Assembly: GCA_949298195.1 (NCBI GenBank)
Contig: CASFVT010000004.1
Span: 1 to 64,000 of the forward strand
DNA: 64,000 nt
From: an uncultured Bacillota bacterium
Lineage (GTDB): Bacteria; Bacillota_I; Bacilli_A; RFN20; CAG-826
Reading direction: 5' to 3'
Both the position numbers and the translations under genes were made by a program. Positions 17,712 to 27,239 of this stretch are shown here, one piece after another; the first letter of the stretch is position 1; the number at the start of each line of letters is the position of its first letter. Under the pieces are notes generated by a model. That model worked only from the letters and a program-made list of their open reading frames with translations. It was not told the DNA's origin and ran no database searches.

Positions 17712-19137
17712 GGGAGATACCCTCCAAGGCAAGACGCTTCCGGTAATAGACGGGACGATAGGACATCCCGAGGAGGAAGAGGATCAGGAAGAAGAGGGGG
17801 TTCCCGTTGAAGGGGGAGACGTAGGTATTCGCTTCGCCTTTCAGGACGAGGGGGGTCATGTCGGAGAAGAAAGTGAAGTAAATGAGATAAGTGAGGGCGA
17901 GGGGGAGGACAAGGGCAGACAAGGGGCTCCGGCGCTCGTCGTGGACGTAGTGGTAAAGCATCAGAACCGACGTAAAGAGAATGAAGAGAAGGGCAACGAA
18001 GGCGACAAGCCCTCCCTCGAGGAAGGCATTGAATTCGAAGGTCTTGAGGTCGACGAGAATCCAAGCCGTCCCCGACCACCGGGAAAAATTGTAGCCAAGC
18101 ATGTTGCCAGTCTCGACATATGGATCCATGCCGAATAGAAGCGAGAGGAAGGAAGGTGTGTCGTTGTTGTAATAGGTTGCCGAAACGATGTCGTTAATCG
18201 GGCCTGTCCAACGACCGTTATTGAAAATCTTCCGCAAAAAGCCCTCGGAAAAGAGATCTTTCTCGTTAGCAAGGACGACAGCCAAGTAGAAGGCGACGAC
18301 GGCCACAAAGACAGCCACGATCGCTATCGAAACAATCTTCAGCCATTTGGGCGGTTCATCCTTGAACGGGGCGAAGCGAAGGCCAATGGCAAGGAGGAAG
18401 GCGACGAAATAGACAATCAGTCCCTCGATGAGGGGAACACTGACGAGGAAGATGAGGCCGATACCGCCGGTGATGGAAAGGAAGATCCCCCTTCCCCTCT
18501 CTTTCTTCCAATCGAGGAAGAGGAGGGGGAGCGAGGAAGCGGCTAGAACGACCGCGTATCCCCCGGCATAGACCTTGGAAACCCGGGTCATCCCCCCACT
18601 CAAAAGGAAGACGACCTCGTTTTCGATGTCATAGGCCACCCCGTGCCAGTAGTACTGTTGCCCTTCGTGAATGAGAGGATGCCAAGGGCCGTAGAGGATC
18701 ATCGTCGAAAGCCAGGAAACGAGGACCAGCGTGGCAAGCCCCCCGAGAAGGAAATAGATGAATACCCAAGGATCGAGTTTCGTCCAGTTCCTGGTCGAAT
18801 AGCCGAAGACAAGGCAACCGACCATCCCAAGTAGGGAGAGCAGGCCCGTCACGATGCCCGAAAAGGCCGATTGGTAGATGGAGAGCTGATAAACGCCTAA
18901 CGAAGCGGCTAAACCAAAGACAAGGAACGGCACGGCGTAAAGCCCAAGTGACAATTTCTCGGTTTTGGCAAGTTTTCTCTCTTCGGAAAGGAAGGTCAGA
19001 ATCCCGATGGCAAGCAAGACCGTGCCAGCCACGTTGACCAGCATCTCTTCCCCAAAGGAAAAAGCCAATATCGATAGGACGGCCGCGCCGGCGAGGGGGA
19101 GGGCGTTCTCCCTCCGGAAAAGTGATTTGAGGTTCAT
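17704..19137 (-). CDS. Polysaccharide polymerase-like (Wzy/O-antigen-ligase-type) membrane protein
   Basis: 477 residues with roughly a dozen membrane helices and one large extracytoplasmic loop (about residues 290-350, ending in NFSRWSGTAWILVDLKTFEFNAFLEGGLV), the usual plan of Wzy and WaaL proteins. The location next to four glycosyltransferase-type genes supports polymerisation or ligation of a surface polysaccharide. Family assignment rests on topology and context. A TGG-TAACAT extended -10 (19147-19152) lies 9 nt before the ATG, with no Shine-Dalgarno. Confidence 0.65.
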   Translation of the reverse strand: MNLKSLFRRENALPLAGAAVLSILAFSFGEEMLVNVAGTVLLAIGILTFLSEERKLAKTEKLSLGLYAVPFLVFGLAASLGVYQLSIYQSAFSGIVTGLLSLLGMVGCLVFGYSTRNWTKLDPWVFIYFLLGGLATLVLVSWLSTMILYGPWHPLIHEGQQYYWHGVAYDIENEVVFLLSGGMTRVSKVYAGGYAVVLAASSLPLLFLDWKKERGRGIFLSITGGIGLIFLVSVPLIEGLIVYFVAFLLAIGLRFAPFKDEPPKWLKIVSIAIVAVFVAVVAFYLAVVLANEKDLFSEGFLRKIFNNGRWTGPINDIVSATYYNNDTPSFLSLLFGMDPYVETGNMLGYNFSRWSGTAWILVDLKTFEFNAFLEGGLVAFVALLFILFTSVLMLYHYVHDERRSPLSALVLPLALTYLIYFTFFSDMTPLVLKGEANTYVSPFNGNPLFFLILFLLGMSYRPVYYRKRLALEGISHE

Positions 19138-19146
19138 GTCATCGGA

Positions 19147-19152
19147 ATGTTA
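19147..19152 (-). promoter_or_regulatory. Extended -10 promoter, leaderless
   Basis: Minus-strand TGGTAACAT (TGn plus TAACAT) 9 nt before the ATG of the polymerase-like gene. Confidence 0.4.
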
Positions 19153-19245
19153 CCACTGGCTCCCATCGGATAAAAAGACTGAAAGGAGGCACGAGCCCCG
19201 TCCCCCTGTCTCTCTCTCGGCCTTTCGCTCAGGGGCTGGCTTGTC

Positions 19246-20599
<1,354 letters not shown>

Positions 20600-20612
20600 G
20601 ACCCAAGCGTTC

Positions 20613-20643
20613 AAAAGGCGGCCCCTGCCGGCCGCCTTTTTCG
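20613..20643 (+). terminator. Rho-independent terminator of eno
   Basis: Stem GGCGGCC (20617-20623) and GGCCGCC (20630-20636) with a six-base loop followed by a T run. The A run on the other side lets it also act on the converging antiporter gene. Confidence 0.9.
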
Positions 20644-20647
20644 CTAT

Positions 20648-22014
20648 CTATTCTGCTGCCGTTCCTGAAACCGGGCTTTCGATCTCCTTGACGGAATCAA
20701 CCTTCGAACCGCCTTTGTCCCGGTAAAGCAGTTTGAGGAGAATCGGGGTAAGGAAGGAGGTGACCACGATGAGGATGAGGGCAAATGGCATGATGGAAGG
20801 GGAAACGAGCCCGGCGTCGATCCCGGTTTGGGTAGTGACGATGAGCACCTCGGCCCGGGCCATCATCCCGATGCCGATCCGGAGCAAATCCTTGAATTTG
20901 AAACCGCCCAGCAAGGCGCCCGTCCCGGCCCCGACGGCATCCCAAGGAGAATCCATGAGAGGCCGAAGACAATGAATAGCCAATCGTTCAAGGAAAACTC
21001 GGCTTGATACATTTTCATGGCAACCGAGGCGAAGAAGATCGGCACGAAGAAGACATTGTTGGTCGTTTCGACCCGATGGTCGATGTAAGAAGACGGGACG
21101 GTATGTGAAAGCATGAGCCCGGCAATGTAAGCCCCGGTGATGCCGGCGATCTGGAAGAAAGCCTGGGCCACGTACGCCCAAAGAAAGGCGAAGGCGAGGG
21201 CCAGAATCGGAATCCGGATATGATGCGGGACTTTTTCCCCAACCAGTTGAAGAACCGCCTGATAAGGAATGCCAATCCAAATGAAATGAGGAAGAAAATC
21301 GCCATGTTGGCCACGATGACGATGACCTCGGTGACGGAATTCAGGTTGCCCCCACAGGAAGAGATGACGAATCCAAGGAGGTTGAAGTCGCTGGTGCCTT
21401 GGGTCGTGCCCGAAAGGGAGAGGACGAGGGAAAGGATGACGATGCCGATGATGTCATCGATGATCGAGGCCGCGACGAGGGCCGAACCGACCGGGGTTTC
21501 GAGTTTCCCAAGCTCCTTGAGGACGGCAACGGTCACTGAAACCGAAGTCGCGGTAAGGATGACCCCATAGAAAATATCGCTATAGATGGGGTCAACGCCT
21601 TCGGCGAGGAAGGCGGTTCCCATTCCCCCGAATTCCAGGAATAGGAAGGCAGAGAGGAATCCGAATAGGAGCGGTACGATCACCCCCAAGGACGTGATGA
21701 TCAATGAAGCCTTCCCGACGGTCTGGATCTGTTTCACATTGGTTTCGATACCGGCGCTGAAGAGGATGAGGACGACCCCGAATTTGGCAAGAATGTTGAT
21801 GCCCTCGGAAGTATATGGTGTGAGAATTCCCTCTCTCTCCCGGAATGAAAGTAATGAGCCCCACCAATAACCCGGCCAACAAGAAGCCGATGACCTGGGG
21901 AATGTGGAACTTGGACAGAAATATGGAAATGAGTTTGGCAGAAATGAGAATGAGGGCAACCGGGAGTAGCACCTCAAAGGCGGAGCCTATTTCAATCGTG
22001 GACGCAAGAAACAC
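20648..22014 (-). pseudogene. Cation/H+ antiporter (CPA2/Kef-type), three frameshifts
   Basis: A CPA2 sodium/proton or potassium/proton antiporter is readable from GTG 22014 (SD-like AAGGGGA upstream, TATAAT at 22037-22042) to TAG 20648, but only by changing frame three times. Pieces in order: HIPQVIGFLLAGLLVGLITFIPGE; GILTPYTSEGINILAKFG through AASIIDDIIGIVIL and FNWLGKK; PHHIRIPILALAFAFLWAYVAQ through FGLSWILLG; DAVGAGTGALLGGFKFKDLLRIGIG to the end. Each junction is in a short repeat: a GA repeat near 21831-21840, a run of five A near 21235, and a GGG near 20950. Restoring one GA, one A and one G gives a continuous protein of about 456 residues. It is either a decaying gene or an assembly with indel errors. 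Confidence 0.8.
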
Positions 22015-22036
22015 CTTATTCCCCTTGACTCGGCCA

Positions 22037-22042
22037 ATTATA
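22037..22042 (-). promoter_or_regulatory. -10 box of the broken antiporter gene
   Basis: Minus-strand TATAAT followed by a short leader with AAGGGGA before the GTG at 22014. Confidence 0.5.
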
Positions 22043-22355
22043 GACCGGGGCTTCCCGCTGGCAGAAAACAGTTGGAAACTCGAGAGGAAAGCGATTAGAA
22101 ACACCGGCAAAACCCTATTAAAGTGCTCATTTTTCTACTTAAAACTTGAAGTGAGATAGGCGAAAACCGACTTTCTGTTAGCCCGTCTTGAACCGCATGC
22201 CGCTTAGGGAATAAACCGCGATGTCGCGAGGCTTATTGATTCACCTTCTCCCAGCGTCAATTCCTTTCGGCCATGGGAGAATCGACATTCTTGGCTCCTG
22301 TACGATACGGGAACAAGAAGACCACGAACGAAAGACTTACTCAAGATTAATCAAT
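22043..22355. other. Gene-free stretch before the phased-repeat element
   Basis: About 310 bp with no credible gene on either strand. It includes an inverted pair CTCCCA...TGGGAG (about 22247-22278). No promoter with both hexamers is clear. Base composition falls toward the right, where the repeat block starts. Confidence 0.5.
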
Positions 22356-22407
22356 AAAAGTTATAAAGAGTTATGATGGAATTTGAAAGTTATAGTGAGT
22401 TATAATG
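22356..22407 (+). repeat. Left phased-repeat block of the ATPase element
   Basis: Four AGTTAT units starting at 22359, 22369, 22388 and 22398: spacings 10, 19 and 10. Units extend to AGTTATAATG. The same four-unit block, same spacings and about 85% identical by eye, recurs after the gene at 23491-23538. Spacing near one and two helical turns puts all units on one DNA face, as in a cooperative protein-binding array. The last unit contains TATAAT, 18 nt upstream of the ATPase start, so it may also be the promoter. Confidence 0.8.
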
Positions 22408-22424
22408 CTTTCCGAGGATCGAGT

Positions 22425-23459
22425 ATGAATAATCCTTTTTCACTTACATTCGGAATGGAACCGGCTAACTTCATCGATAGATTGCGCGATAGAGCACAAA
22501 TCATCGACGATTTTTCCACCGATAATCCAGCAAACTACGTTTACGTTCTCACTGGTCCCCGCGGCAGTGGAAAATCGGTTTTCATGTACTCCATTGCCAA
22601 TCAGCTGCGGGCTAAAGACGATTGGATCGTCGCCAATATCGGTCCCAAAAACCATATCTTGGAGGCCGTAGCCGCCGAAATCTATTCGCAGGGAAAGCTT
22701 AGGCACCTATTTCTGCAGGGCGAATTCTCTGTCTCTTTCAAAGGATTCGGGATCACGATACAGGGTAAAGAGCCGATATCAGACATAATGACTCTTTTGA
22801 AAAGGTTGCTTGCTTATTTGGAGAAAAAGAACAAAAAAGTCTTGGTAATCATTGACGAGATCGATAACAGCAATGCCATGAAATACTTCGTTCAAGGCTA
22901 TGCCTCATTACTGGGTGAGGGATACCAAATGCGCCTATTAATGACTGGGCTTTATGAGAATATCTCAAGTCTGCGCAACAACAAATCCCTTACCTTCCTC
23001 TATCGCGCTCCGCGGATTCCCATTGGACCGCTGCCTATAGGTTCGATCGCTACAAAATACATGGATCTTCTTAAAGTGGATGAGGATTGCTCTTTGGCCT
23101 TGGCGAAAATCACAAAAGGATACGCCTATGCCTATCAAGTCCTCGGATATTATTTATTCGAGAAACGCAAGACAAAAGCTGATAGAGACGTTCTTTTGGC
23201 ATTCGACCAGCAATTAGGGGAGTTTGTCTATGAGAAACTCTTTTCTGAAAGAAGTCCGATGGCCAAAAAAATTCTTAAAGCAATCGAAATCGACCGGCCA
23301 ATAAAGATTTCGGATCTCGGGATAAAACTGGGAAAGACCACTTCATACTTAAGCAACTACCGGGATGAACTCATCAAAGAGGGGGTACTCTACTCACCAG
23401 GCTATGGCTATGTGCAATTCGCGCTCCCACGATTCGATGTTTTCTTGAAGACGAAATAG
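22425..23459 (+). CDS. AAA-type ATPase with C-terminal winged-helix domain, element-borne
   Basis: 344 residues. Walker A GPRGSGKS (44-51), Walker B VLVIIDEID (about 139-147) and a sensor-like LLMTGLYENI follow the STAND/archaeal-ATPase-like pattern. The C-terminal 80 residues (KAIEIDRPIKISDLGIKLGKTTSYLSNYRDELIKEG) read as a winged-helix DNA-binding domain. Start at ATG 22425 with GAGGA 6 nt upstream, not at an earlier in-frame TTG inside the repeat. More AT-rich than its neighbours. Flanked on both sides by the same phased repeat, it looks like a self-contained DNA-binding ATPase unit. Function unknown; autoregulation, maintenance or mobility are possible. Confidence 0.8.
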   Translation: MNNPFSLTFGMEPANFIDRLRDRAQIIDDFSTDNPANYVYVLTGPRGSGKSVFMYSIANQLRAKDDWIVANIGPKNHILEAVAAEIYSQGKLRHLFLQGEFSVSFKGFGITIQGKEPISDIMTLLKRLLAYLEKKNKKVLVIIDEIDNSNAMKYFVQGYASLLGEGYQMRLLMTGLYENISSLRNNKSLTFLYRAPRIPIGPLPIGSIATKYMDLLKVDEDCSLALAKITKGYAYAYQVLGYYLFEKRKTKADRDVLLAFDQQLGEFVYEKLFSERSPMAKKILKAIEIDRPIKISDLGIKLGKTTSYLSNYRDELIKEGVLYSPGYGYVQFALPRFDVFLKTK

Positions 23460-23490
23460 GCGAATTTCGGAAGGACTATCAGAGCCCAAA

Positions 23491-23538
23491 GAAGTTATAA
23501 CAAGTTATGATGAATTTAAAAAGTTATAATGAGTTATG
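23491..23538 (+). repeat. Right phased-repeat block of the ATPase element
   Basis: AGTTAT units start at 23493, 23503, 23522 and 23532, giving exactly the 10-19-10 spacing of the left block. It begins 32 bp after the ATPase stop codon and has the same orientation as the left copy, so the two blocks are direct repeats bounding about 1.18 kb. Confidence 0.8.
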
Positions 23539-23701
23539 AAAAAAGAGCCTAGGCACTTTGCCGTGACCCGAATGGTCGCCCAGCACACGAGACTCCGTTG
23601 ATTCATTACTTTGACTGACGGGAGAAAAAGATGATTTTTCGAGCGCACCGGAAATCGAAGCTTAGGCCTGTTCGACCAAAACCAATCCCATATAACCAAA
23701 A
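23539..23701. other. Gene-free stretch between the repeat and ssrA
   Basis: No convincing gene. A minus-strand frame here could encode a short peptide with CWATIRVTAKCLGSFFITHY, which resembles, from memory, small hypothetical peptides predicted in many Firmicutes; it more likely marks conserved non-coding DNA belonging to the element than a protein. Confidence 0.35.
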
Positions 23702-23734
23702 GAAAAAGGGCTGACACAGGTATTGTCAGCCCTC
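23702..23734 (-). terminator. Terminator of ssrA
   Basis: Minus-strand 10-bp stem AGGGCTGACA / TGTCAGCCCT with a 7-nt loop followed by TTTTTC, just downstream of the tmRNA 3' CCA end. Confidence 0.9.
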
Positions 23735-23745
23735 TACCGATCATA

Positions 23746-24150
23746 TGGTGGAGCCGAGGAGAATCGAACTCCTGTCCGAGGAAGACCCGACGAGAACGCC
23801 TACAGTTTAGGCTAAGTCAGGATTTGACCCACCCGACCGAGATAGCCGAGGCCGGAAGGGCGAGGCTGGACCGCGTTTTCGTCGTCTCTCCTCAGCCAAG
23901 GATCGACGCTTATTGCCTTGTTGTGACGCCCTCACCTTCCAATAGGCACGAAATGGGAGGGGGACGCGCTGCCCTTGGATCTCAGCCAAGGAGCCCGTAG
24001 GTTACCTGATTAGGCGCAAGCGTACGAAGCACGCATCGCGGGCTTCGCATAGAGATAACTGTTGTCAGTTATTGTTGGTCGGCGTTAAGGCTCGCCACGC
24101 CACTGCAGTCCAAGCCGGAATCATTCCCCGTCAAAACCAGAACGACCCCA
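23746..24150 (-). ncRNA. ssrA: Transfer-messenger RNA (tmRNA)
   Basis: About 405 nt. The 5' end GGGGTCGTTCTGGTTTTGAC and 3' end GTTCGATTCTCCTCGGCTCCACCA are the conserved tRNA-like ends; the acceptor stem GGGGUCG pairs with CGGCUCC, and CCA is encoded. It rescues stalled ribosomes with SmpB by adding a degradation tag. It has its own TATAAT promoter and terminator. ssrA genes are frequent integration sites; the ATPase element lies immediately downstream of its 3' end. Confidence 0.96.
24010..24066 (-). other. Probable tmRNA tag-peptide reading frame
   Basis: Placing the resume codon after the sequence AATAACT, which aligns with AAUAGUC of E. coli tmRNA, gives DNSYLYAKPAMRASYACA and a TAA stop. 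The Asp first residue and the Ala-x-Ala end recall mollicute tags (ending AFA) more than the common ALAA. The resume codon is inferred by alignment, so the first residue could shift. Confidence 0.6.
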
Positions 24151-24160
24151 TGATTGGTTC

Positions 24161-24185
24161 CCTCTTGCGAGGGATTAAATTATAT
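24161..24185 (-). promoter_or_regulatory. ssrA promoter and 5' precursor hairpin
   Basis: Minus-strand TATAAT at 24180-24185; the precursor starts near 24173 and folds CCCTC-GCAA-GAGGG (24161-24174), a GNRA-capped hairpin just before the mature 5' end at 24150, probably removed by RNase P. Confidence 0.6.
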
Positions 24186-24285
24186 CAAGTGGCAAACCGG
24201 ATTAAACTCCCCCGTTTGGCCATTGGGAAAGATTGCGGCCGAAAGGCTTGGCTGGTCGTATCTGGGCCCCTAGGTACCATCGAGG

Positions 24286-24306
24286 AAGCCCGCTTATAGC
24301 GGGTTT
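24286..24306 (+). terminator. Terminator-like hairpin with no assigned gene
   Basis: Plus-strand stem AAGCCCGC (24286-24293), loop TTATA, stem GCGGGTTT, then CCTTT. No protein gene ends here, so it either insulates the gene at 24364 or ends a short unannotated plus-strand RNA starting near 24190. I recognise no known RNA family in between. Confidence 0.45.
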
Positions 24307-24363
24307 CCTTTGTGCTTCCCTCCGCATTGGTATATTGTTACCTAGCCACGAAAAGGTGTAGAC

Positions 24364-25545
24364 ATGTCCAACAAAAAGAAAATCAAAGCCCAAAAAGTCG
24401 CTTCGGCCCCCAAAGGCGGCAAGAAGCCTTCGTTTTGGTCCAAGGCCTGGCCCAAGATCCGCTTCTTCCTCAAGACGCTATATAGCAACGATGCCTGTGT
24501 CGAGGGGAGAAAGGCCAAATGGTACGGCCCTCTCATCGTCGCTTTCCTCGCCATCGTCATCTCCCTCATCCCGACAATGGTCTCCGGCTTCAGCCAGTCG
24601 GGCGGGGTCATCCTCGATAACCCAACCCACGGCCTCGACGTCTCCCTAACCGAGTTCTCGCGGGAACTCGATGCCCGCGGAATCGAACTCGTCGTCGAGA
24701 ACGGGAAGCTGATCGACAAAGACGGCAAATGGGAAGAGAACTATGGGGATGCCACCCCCTCGGCATACCTTCATTCCTATGTCCACCACGTCGTTGACAT
24801 CCCGGCCGCCGAGGAAGGCTCGAGCGAACCCACGACCCCGACCTATAGCGAGGTCATCACCTACGACTTCGCCGTCTATTACATCGGGGATCACGCCAAG
24901 ACGGCCGCCCAATACGCGGCAGAGAACGTCCTCGATCGCGAAAGCTACTCAATCGAGGGTGGCGGCACCTACAACCCGAAGACCACCACTTTCATGGTAA
25001 TGTCGGAGACTGATTTCGTCCTCTACAAGGGACCGAACTACGATCCGGCGACGGCCAACTCGATCCTCGGAAGTGTCTCCGGATCTTGGAATTCGGCTGC
25101 CCTCGAAGGTGTTTCCTTGGCTAAACTCGCCAACCAGGGCATTTCCGGCGGAGCCTATGTCAATTCCTATGAAAGCAACCCGCGGGCTTACGTAAACGAG
25201 GTCCGGGAATCTTGGAAGACCCTCTTCCACGACGGGGCTGCCCACGCCATCATGCTCAATGCCCTCAGCATGCTGGGTATCACGGCCGCCATCTTCGTGG
25301 CCCTCACCTTCATCCTCGGCCTCACCGTCTTCCTCATGACCCGCGGAAAGCGGAACCCCTTCAATACCTACTCCTTCTGGGACGGACAGAAAATCGCCTA
25401 TTGGGCTTCCTTCACCCCGGCGCTCCTCGGGATGATCCTCTCCTTCATCATCCCAAGCTGGGCCATCCTCTTCTTCATCTTCCTCTTCGGCATGCGGATC
25501 ATGTGGATGAGCATGAAGAGCCTCCGGCCCCAGTACGGCCAGTGA
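24364..25545 (+). CDS. Membrane protein, weakly DUF1189-like
   Basis: 393 residues: a basic N-terminus (KKKIKAQKV), a membrane helix (about 58-78), a long extracytoplasmic domain of about 215 residues, then three or four C-terminal helices (LGITAAIFVALTFILGLTVFLM; FTPALLGMILSFIIP; WAILFFIFLFGMRIMWM). The N-helix, outer domain and C-helices plan is that of DUF1189 proteins, but the match is loose. AAAAGGTG lies upstream of the ATG and TATATT at 24331-24336 is a likely -10. Ends at a strong terminator. Function unknown. Confidence 0.65.
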   Translation: MSNKKKIKAQKVASAPKGGKKPSFWSKAWPKIRFFLKTLYSNDACVEGRKAKWYGPLIVAFLAIVISLIPTMVSGFSQSGGVILDNPTHGLDVSLTEFSRELDARGIELVVENGKLIDKDGKWEENYGDATPSAYLHSYVHHVVDIPAAEEGSSEPTTPTYSEVITYDFAVYYIGDHAKTAAQYAAENVLDRESYSIEGGGTYNPKTTTFMVMSETDFVLYKGPNYDPATANSILGSVSGSWNSAALEGVSLAKLANQGISGGAYVNSYESNPRAYVNEVRESWKTLFHDGAAHAIMLNALSMLGITAAIFVALTFILGLTVFLMTRGKRNPFNTYSFWDGQKIAYWASFTPALLGMILSFIIPSWAILFFIFLFGMRIMWMSMKSLRPQYGQ

Positions 25546-25565
25546 TTGAGGTTTGTTGACTCGAT

Positions 25566-25590
25566 AAAACCGGCCCCATGGCCGGTTTTT
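25566..25590. terminator. Bidirectional terminator
   Basis: AAAACCGGCC (25566-25575), loop CCAT, GGCCGGTTTT with T run; serves the plus gene ending at 25545 and, through the A run, the converging gene ending at 25590. Confidence 0.9.
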
Positions 25591-25928
25591 CAATCCCCGT
25601 AGTCGCTGCCGCGGCTCTTGTCCTCGACATAGATGAGGAGGGGGTCGGCGATGTCCTGGATTTCCCGGTAGACAAAACCGTCCTTCTCAAGGAACGGCGA
25701 TTCGAAGTTCCCCGTGAAAACGACCCGCGGGTTCTTCTTCACTACCTCGTCAATTCCCTTCATGATCTCGTCGAAGCGGTCGTAACGTTTTTCCTTATAA
25801 CCGATGAGACCCTCGTAGAAACCGGGTTCCACGTAGAAGACGTGACCTCCCTTGGTTTTGTAGGCATGCACGAGTGGCGCACTCTCGTCAAAGAACTCTT
25901 CGTATTGACTGAACTCGGGGTAAAGCAT
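25590..25928 (-). CDS. Hypothetical protein (112 residues)
   Basis: Soluble, acidic protein (YPEFSQYEEFFDESAPLVHAYKTKGG, FDEIMKGIDEVVKKNPRVVFTGNF). I do not recognise it. ATG 25928 is preferred; a TTG nine codons upstream is also in frame but lies inside an AT-rich, promoter-like stretch (TATTAT). Converges on the terminator at 25566-25590. Divergent from the HAD gene. Confidence 0.6.
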   Translation of the reverse strand: MLYPEFSQYEEFFDESAPLVHAYKTKGGHVFYVEPGFYEGLIGYKEKRYDRFDEIMKGIDEVVKKNPRVVFTGNFESPFLEKDGFVYREIQDIADPLLIYVEDKSRGSDYGD

Positions 25929-25967
25929 AGATTTATCGGCAATAATAATAGTCAAGGGAAGCCGCCA

Positions 25968-26771
25968 GTGGAGAACATCATTTCGAAAAAGGACATAAAA
26001 ATCGTCTTCTCAGACATCGACGGCACCCTTTTCTCCCATGTCAGCAACCGGATCCCCCCCTCCGCGGTGAAGGCCGTGAAGGCCCTCCAGAAGAAGGGCA
26101 TCAAGGTATATCTCTCTTCCGGGCGCAACTATTACCTCATTAGGAAAAGCGGGGTTCTCGACATCCTCCGACCGGATGGCCTCGTCATGATGAACGGGGC
26201 CTGCGCGGCCGTCGGGGACGTCCTCATCTACAAATATCCCATTCCCTCCGACGTCGTCGACGCGATGATCAAGTTTTCCTATCGCCTCAAATTCGGGTTG
26301 ACCCTCATCGAGGAAAGCGAGGGGCACATCAACATGATCGACGACCGGGTCATCGATGCCCACGCCAAATACGGGACTCGTTTCCCCCAACCCCGGAAAT
26401 TCCCCATTCCCTATGACCGGACGGTCTTCCAGATGATTGCCTTCTGCGACCAGTTCGACGAGGATCTCTTCCTCCCCCACCTCCGCAACTGCAAAGCGGC
26501 CCGGTGGGACGAATACGCGGTCGACATCATGCCCCGCGATAGCGACAAGGCCAAGGGCATACAAGCCGTCCTCGAGTATTACGGCTGGAGCATGGAAAAC
26601 GCCCTTTCGATCGGGGACGGGAACAACGACGTCGACATGCTATTGGCCACCGGGACTTCTATTGCCATGGGCAACGGGGTCGATGGGGCCAAAAAAGCGG
26701 CCGGCCTAGTGACCACGGACATCGACGACGACGGCTGGGAAAAGGCCATGAAGGCCGTCGGCCTCCTTTAA
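25968..26771 (+). CDS. HAD-superfamily (Cof-type, IIB) hydrolase
   Basis: 267 residues, usual Cof length. Motif I FSDIDGTLF carries the nucleophile Asp, motif II is the SSGR segment, and motif IV IGDGNNDVDML supplies the Mg ligands; a typical IIB cap lies between. Such enzymes dephosphorylate sugar phosphates, flavin or pyridoxal phosphates; the substrate cannot be told here. The GTG at 25968 (VENIISKKDIKIVFSDID) is chosen because the frame upstream overlaps the opposite gene and lacks family similarity. Ends immediately next to the rlmH stop. Confidence 0.88.
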   Translation: MENIISKKDIKIVFSDIDGTLFSHVSNRIPPSAVKAVKALQKKGIKVYLSSGRNYYLIRKSGVLDILRPDGLVMMNGACAAVGDVLIYKYPIPSDVVDAMIKFSYRLKFGLTLIEESEGHINMIDDRVIDAHAKYGTRFPQPRKFPIPYDRTVFQMIAFCDQFDEDLFLPHLRNCKAARWDEYAVDIMPRDSDKAKGIQAVLEYYGWSMENALSIGDGNNDVDMLLATGTSIAMGNGVDGAKKAAGLVTTDIDDDGWEKAMKAVGLL

Positions 26772-27239
26772 TCACTTGTCGTATGGTTCGCCGGCCTTGA
26801 TCTTGAAGGCCCGATAGACCTGTTCGAGCAAAAGGGCCCTGGCAAATCCGTGGGTCAAGGTAAGATGCGAGAACGACCAGACGAAATCAGCCCTTTCGAA
26901 GGCTTTTTCATGAAGCCCCAGGCTCCCTCCGATGAGAAAGGCGATTTCCCCTTTCCCCTTCACGGCCGCTTCCTCGAGGAAGGGCGCGAGTTCCCTGGAA
27001 GACATTTCCCGACCCCGGGCATCGAGGGCCACAAGATAGTCCGTGGACTTGATATAGCGACCGGCCCGTTCGAATTCGATGCCCTTCGCCTTCTCCTCTT
27101 CCCCTGGACGATTTGGTTGGTCTGAGATCTCGACGATCTCCAGTTTGGCGAATCTCCCGATCCTGGTCTTGTAATCGTCGACCATTGCCCGGAGATAGGC
27201 GTCCTTTAGGCGCCCGACCGCGATGAGCTTGATTTTCAT
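26772..27239 (-). CDS. rlmH: 23S rRNA pseudouridine1915 N3-methyltransferase RlmH
   Basis: 155-residue SPOUT methyltransferase acting on helix 69 of 23S rRNA. N-terminus MKIKLIAVGRLKDAYL, the AdoMet knot region IAFLIGGSLGL and the C-terminal EQVYRAFKIKAGEPYDK are all standard. The start codon is the ATG at 27239 overlapping the preceding stop as ATGA, with GAGGAG upstream; an in-frame ATG at 27260 is not needed. Last gene of the gdpP-rplI-dnaB-walJ-rlmH unit. Confidence 0.96.
   Translation of the reverse strand: MKIKLIAVGRLKDAYLRAMVDDYKTRIGRFAKLEIVEISDQPNRPGEEEKAKGIEFERAGRYIKSTDYLVALDARGREMSSRELAPFLEEAAVKGKGEIAFLIGGSLGLHEKAFERADFVWSFSHLTLTHGFARALLLEQVYRAFKIKAGEPYDK

Noticed and set aside
22356..23538. 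CRISPR array
   Set aside because: The repeat units are short (about 10 bp), spaced by 10 and 19 bp, and separated by a gene; no spacers of uniform length and no cas genes.
22043..24150. Prophage or classic insertion sequence next to ssrA
   Set aside because: No integrase, transposase, inverted terminal repeats or partial ssrA duplication is visible within the window.
24072..24299. Plus-strand open frame of 75 codons across ssrA and its promoter
   Set aside because: Covers the tmRNA 5' half and promoter; no ribosome site or protein character.
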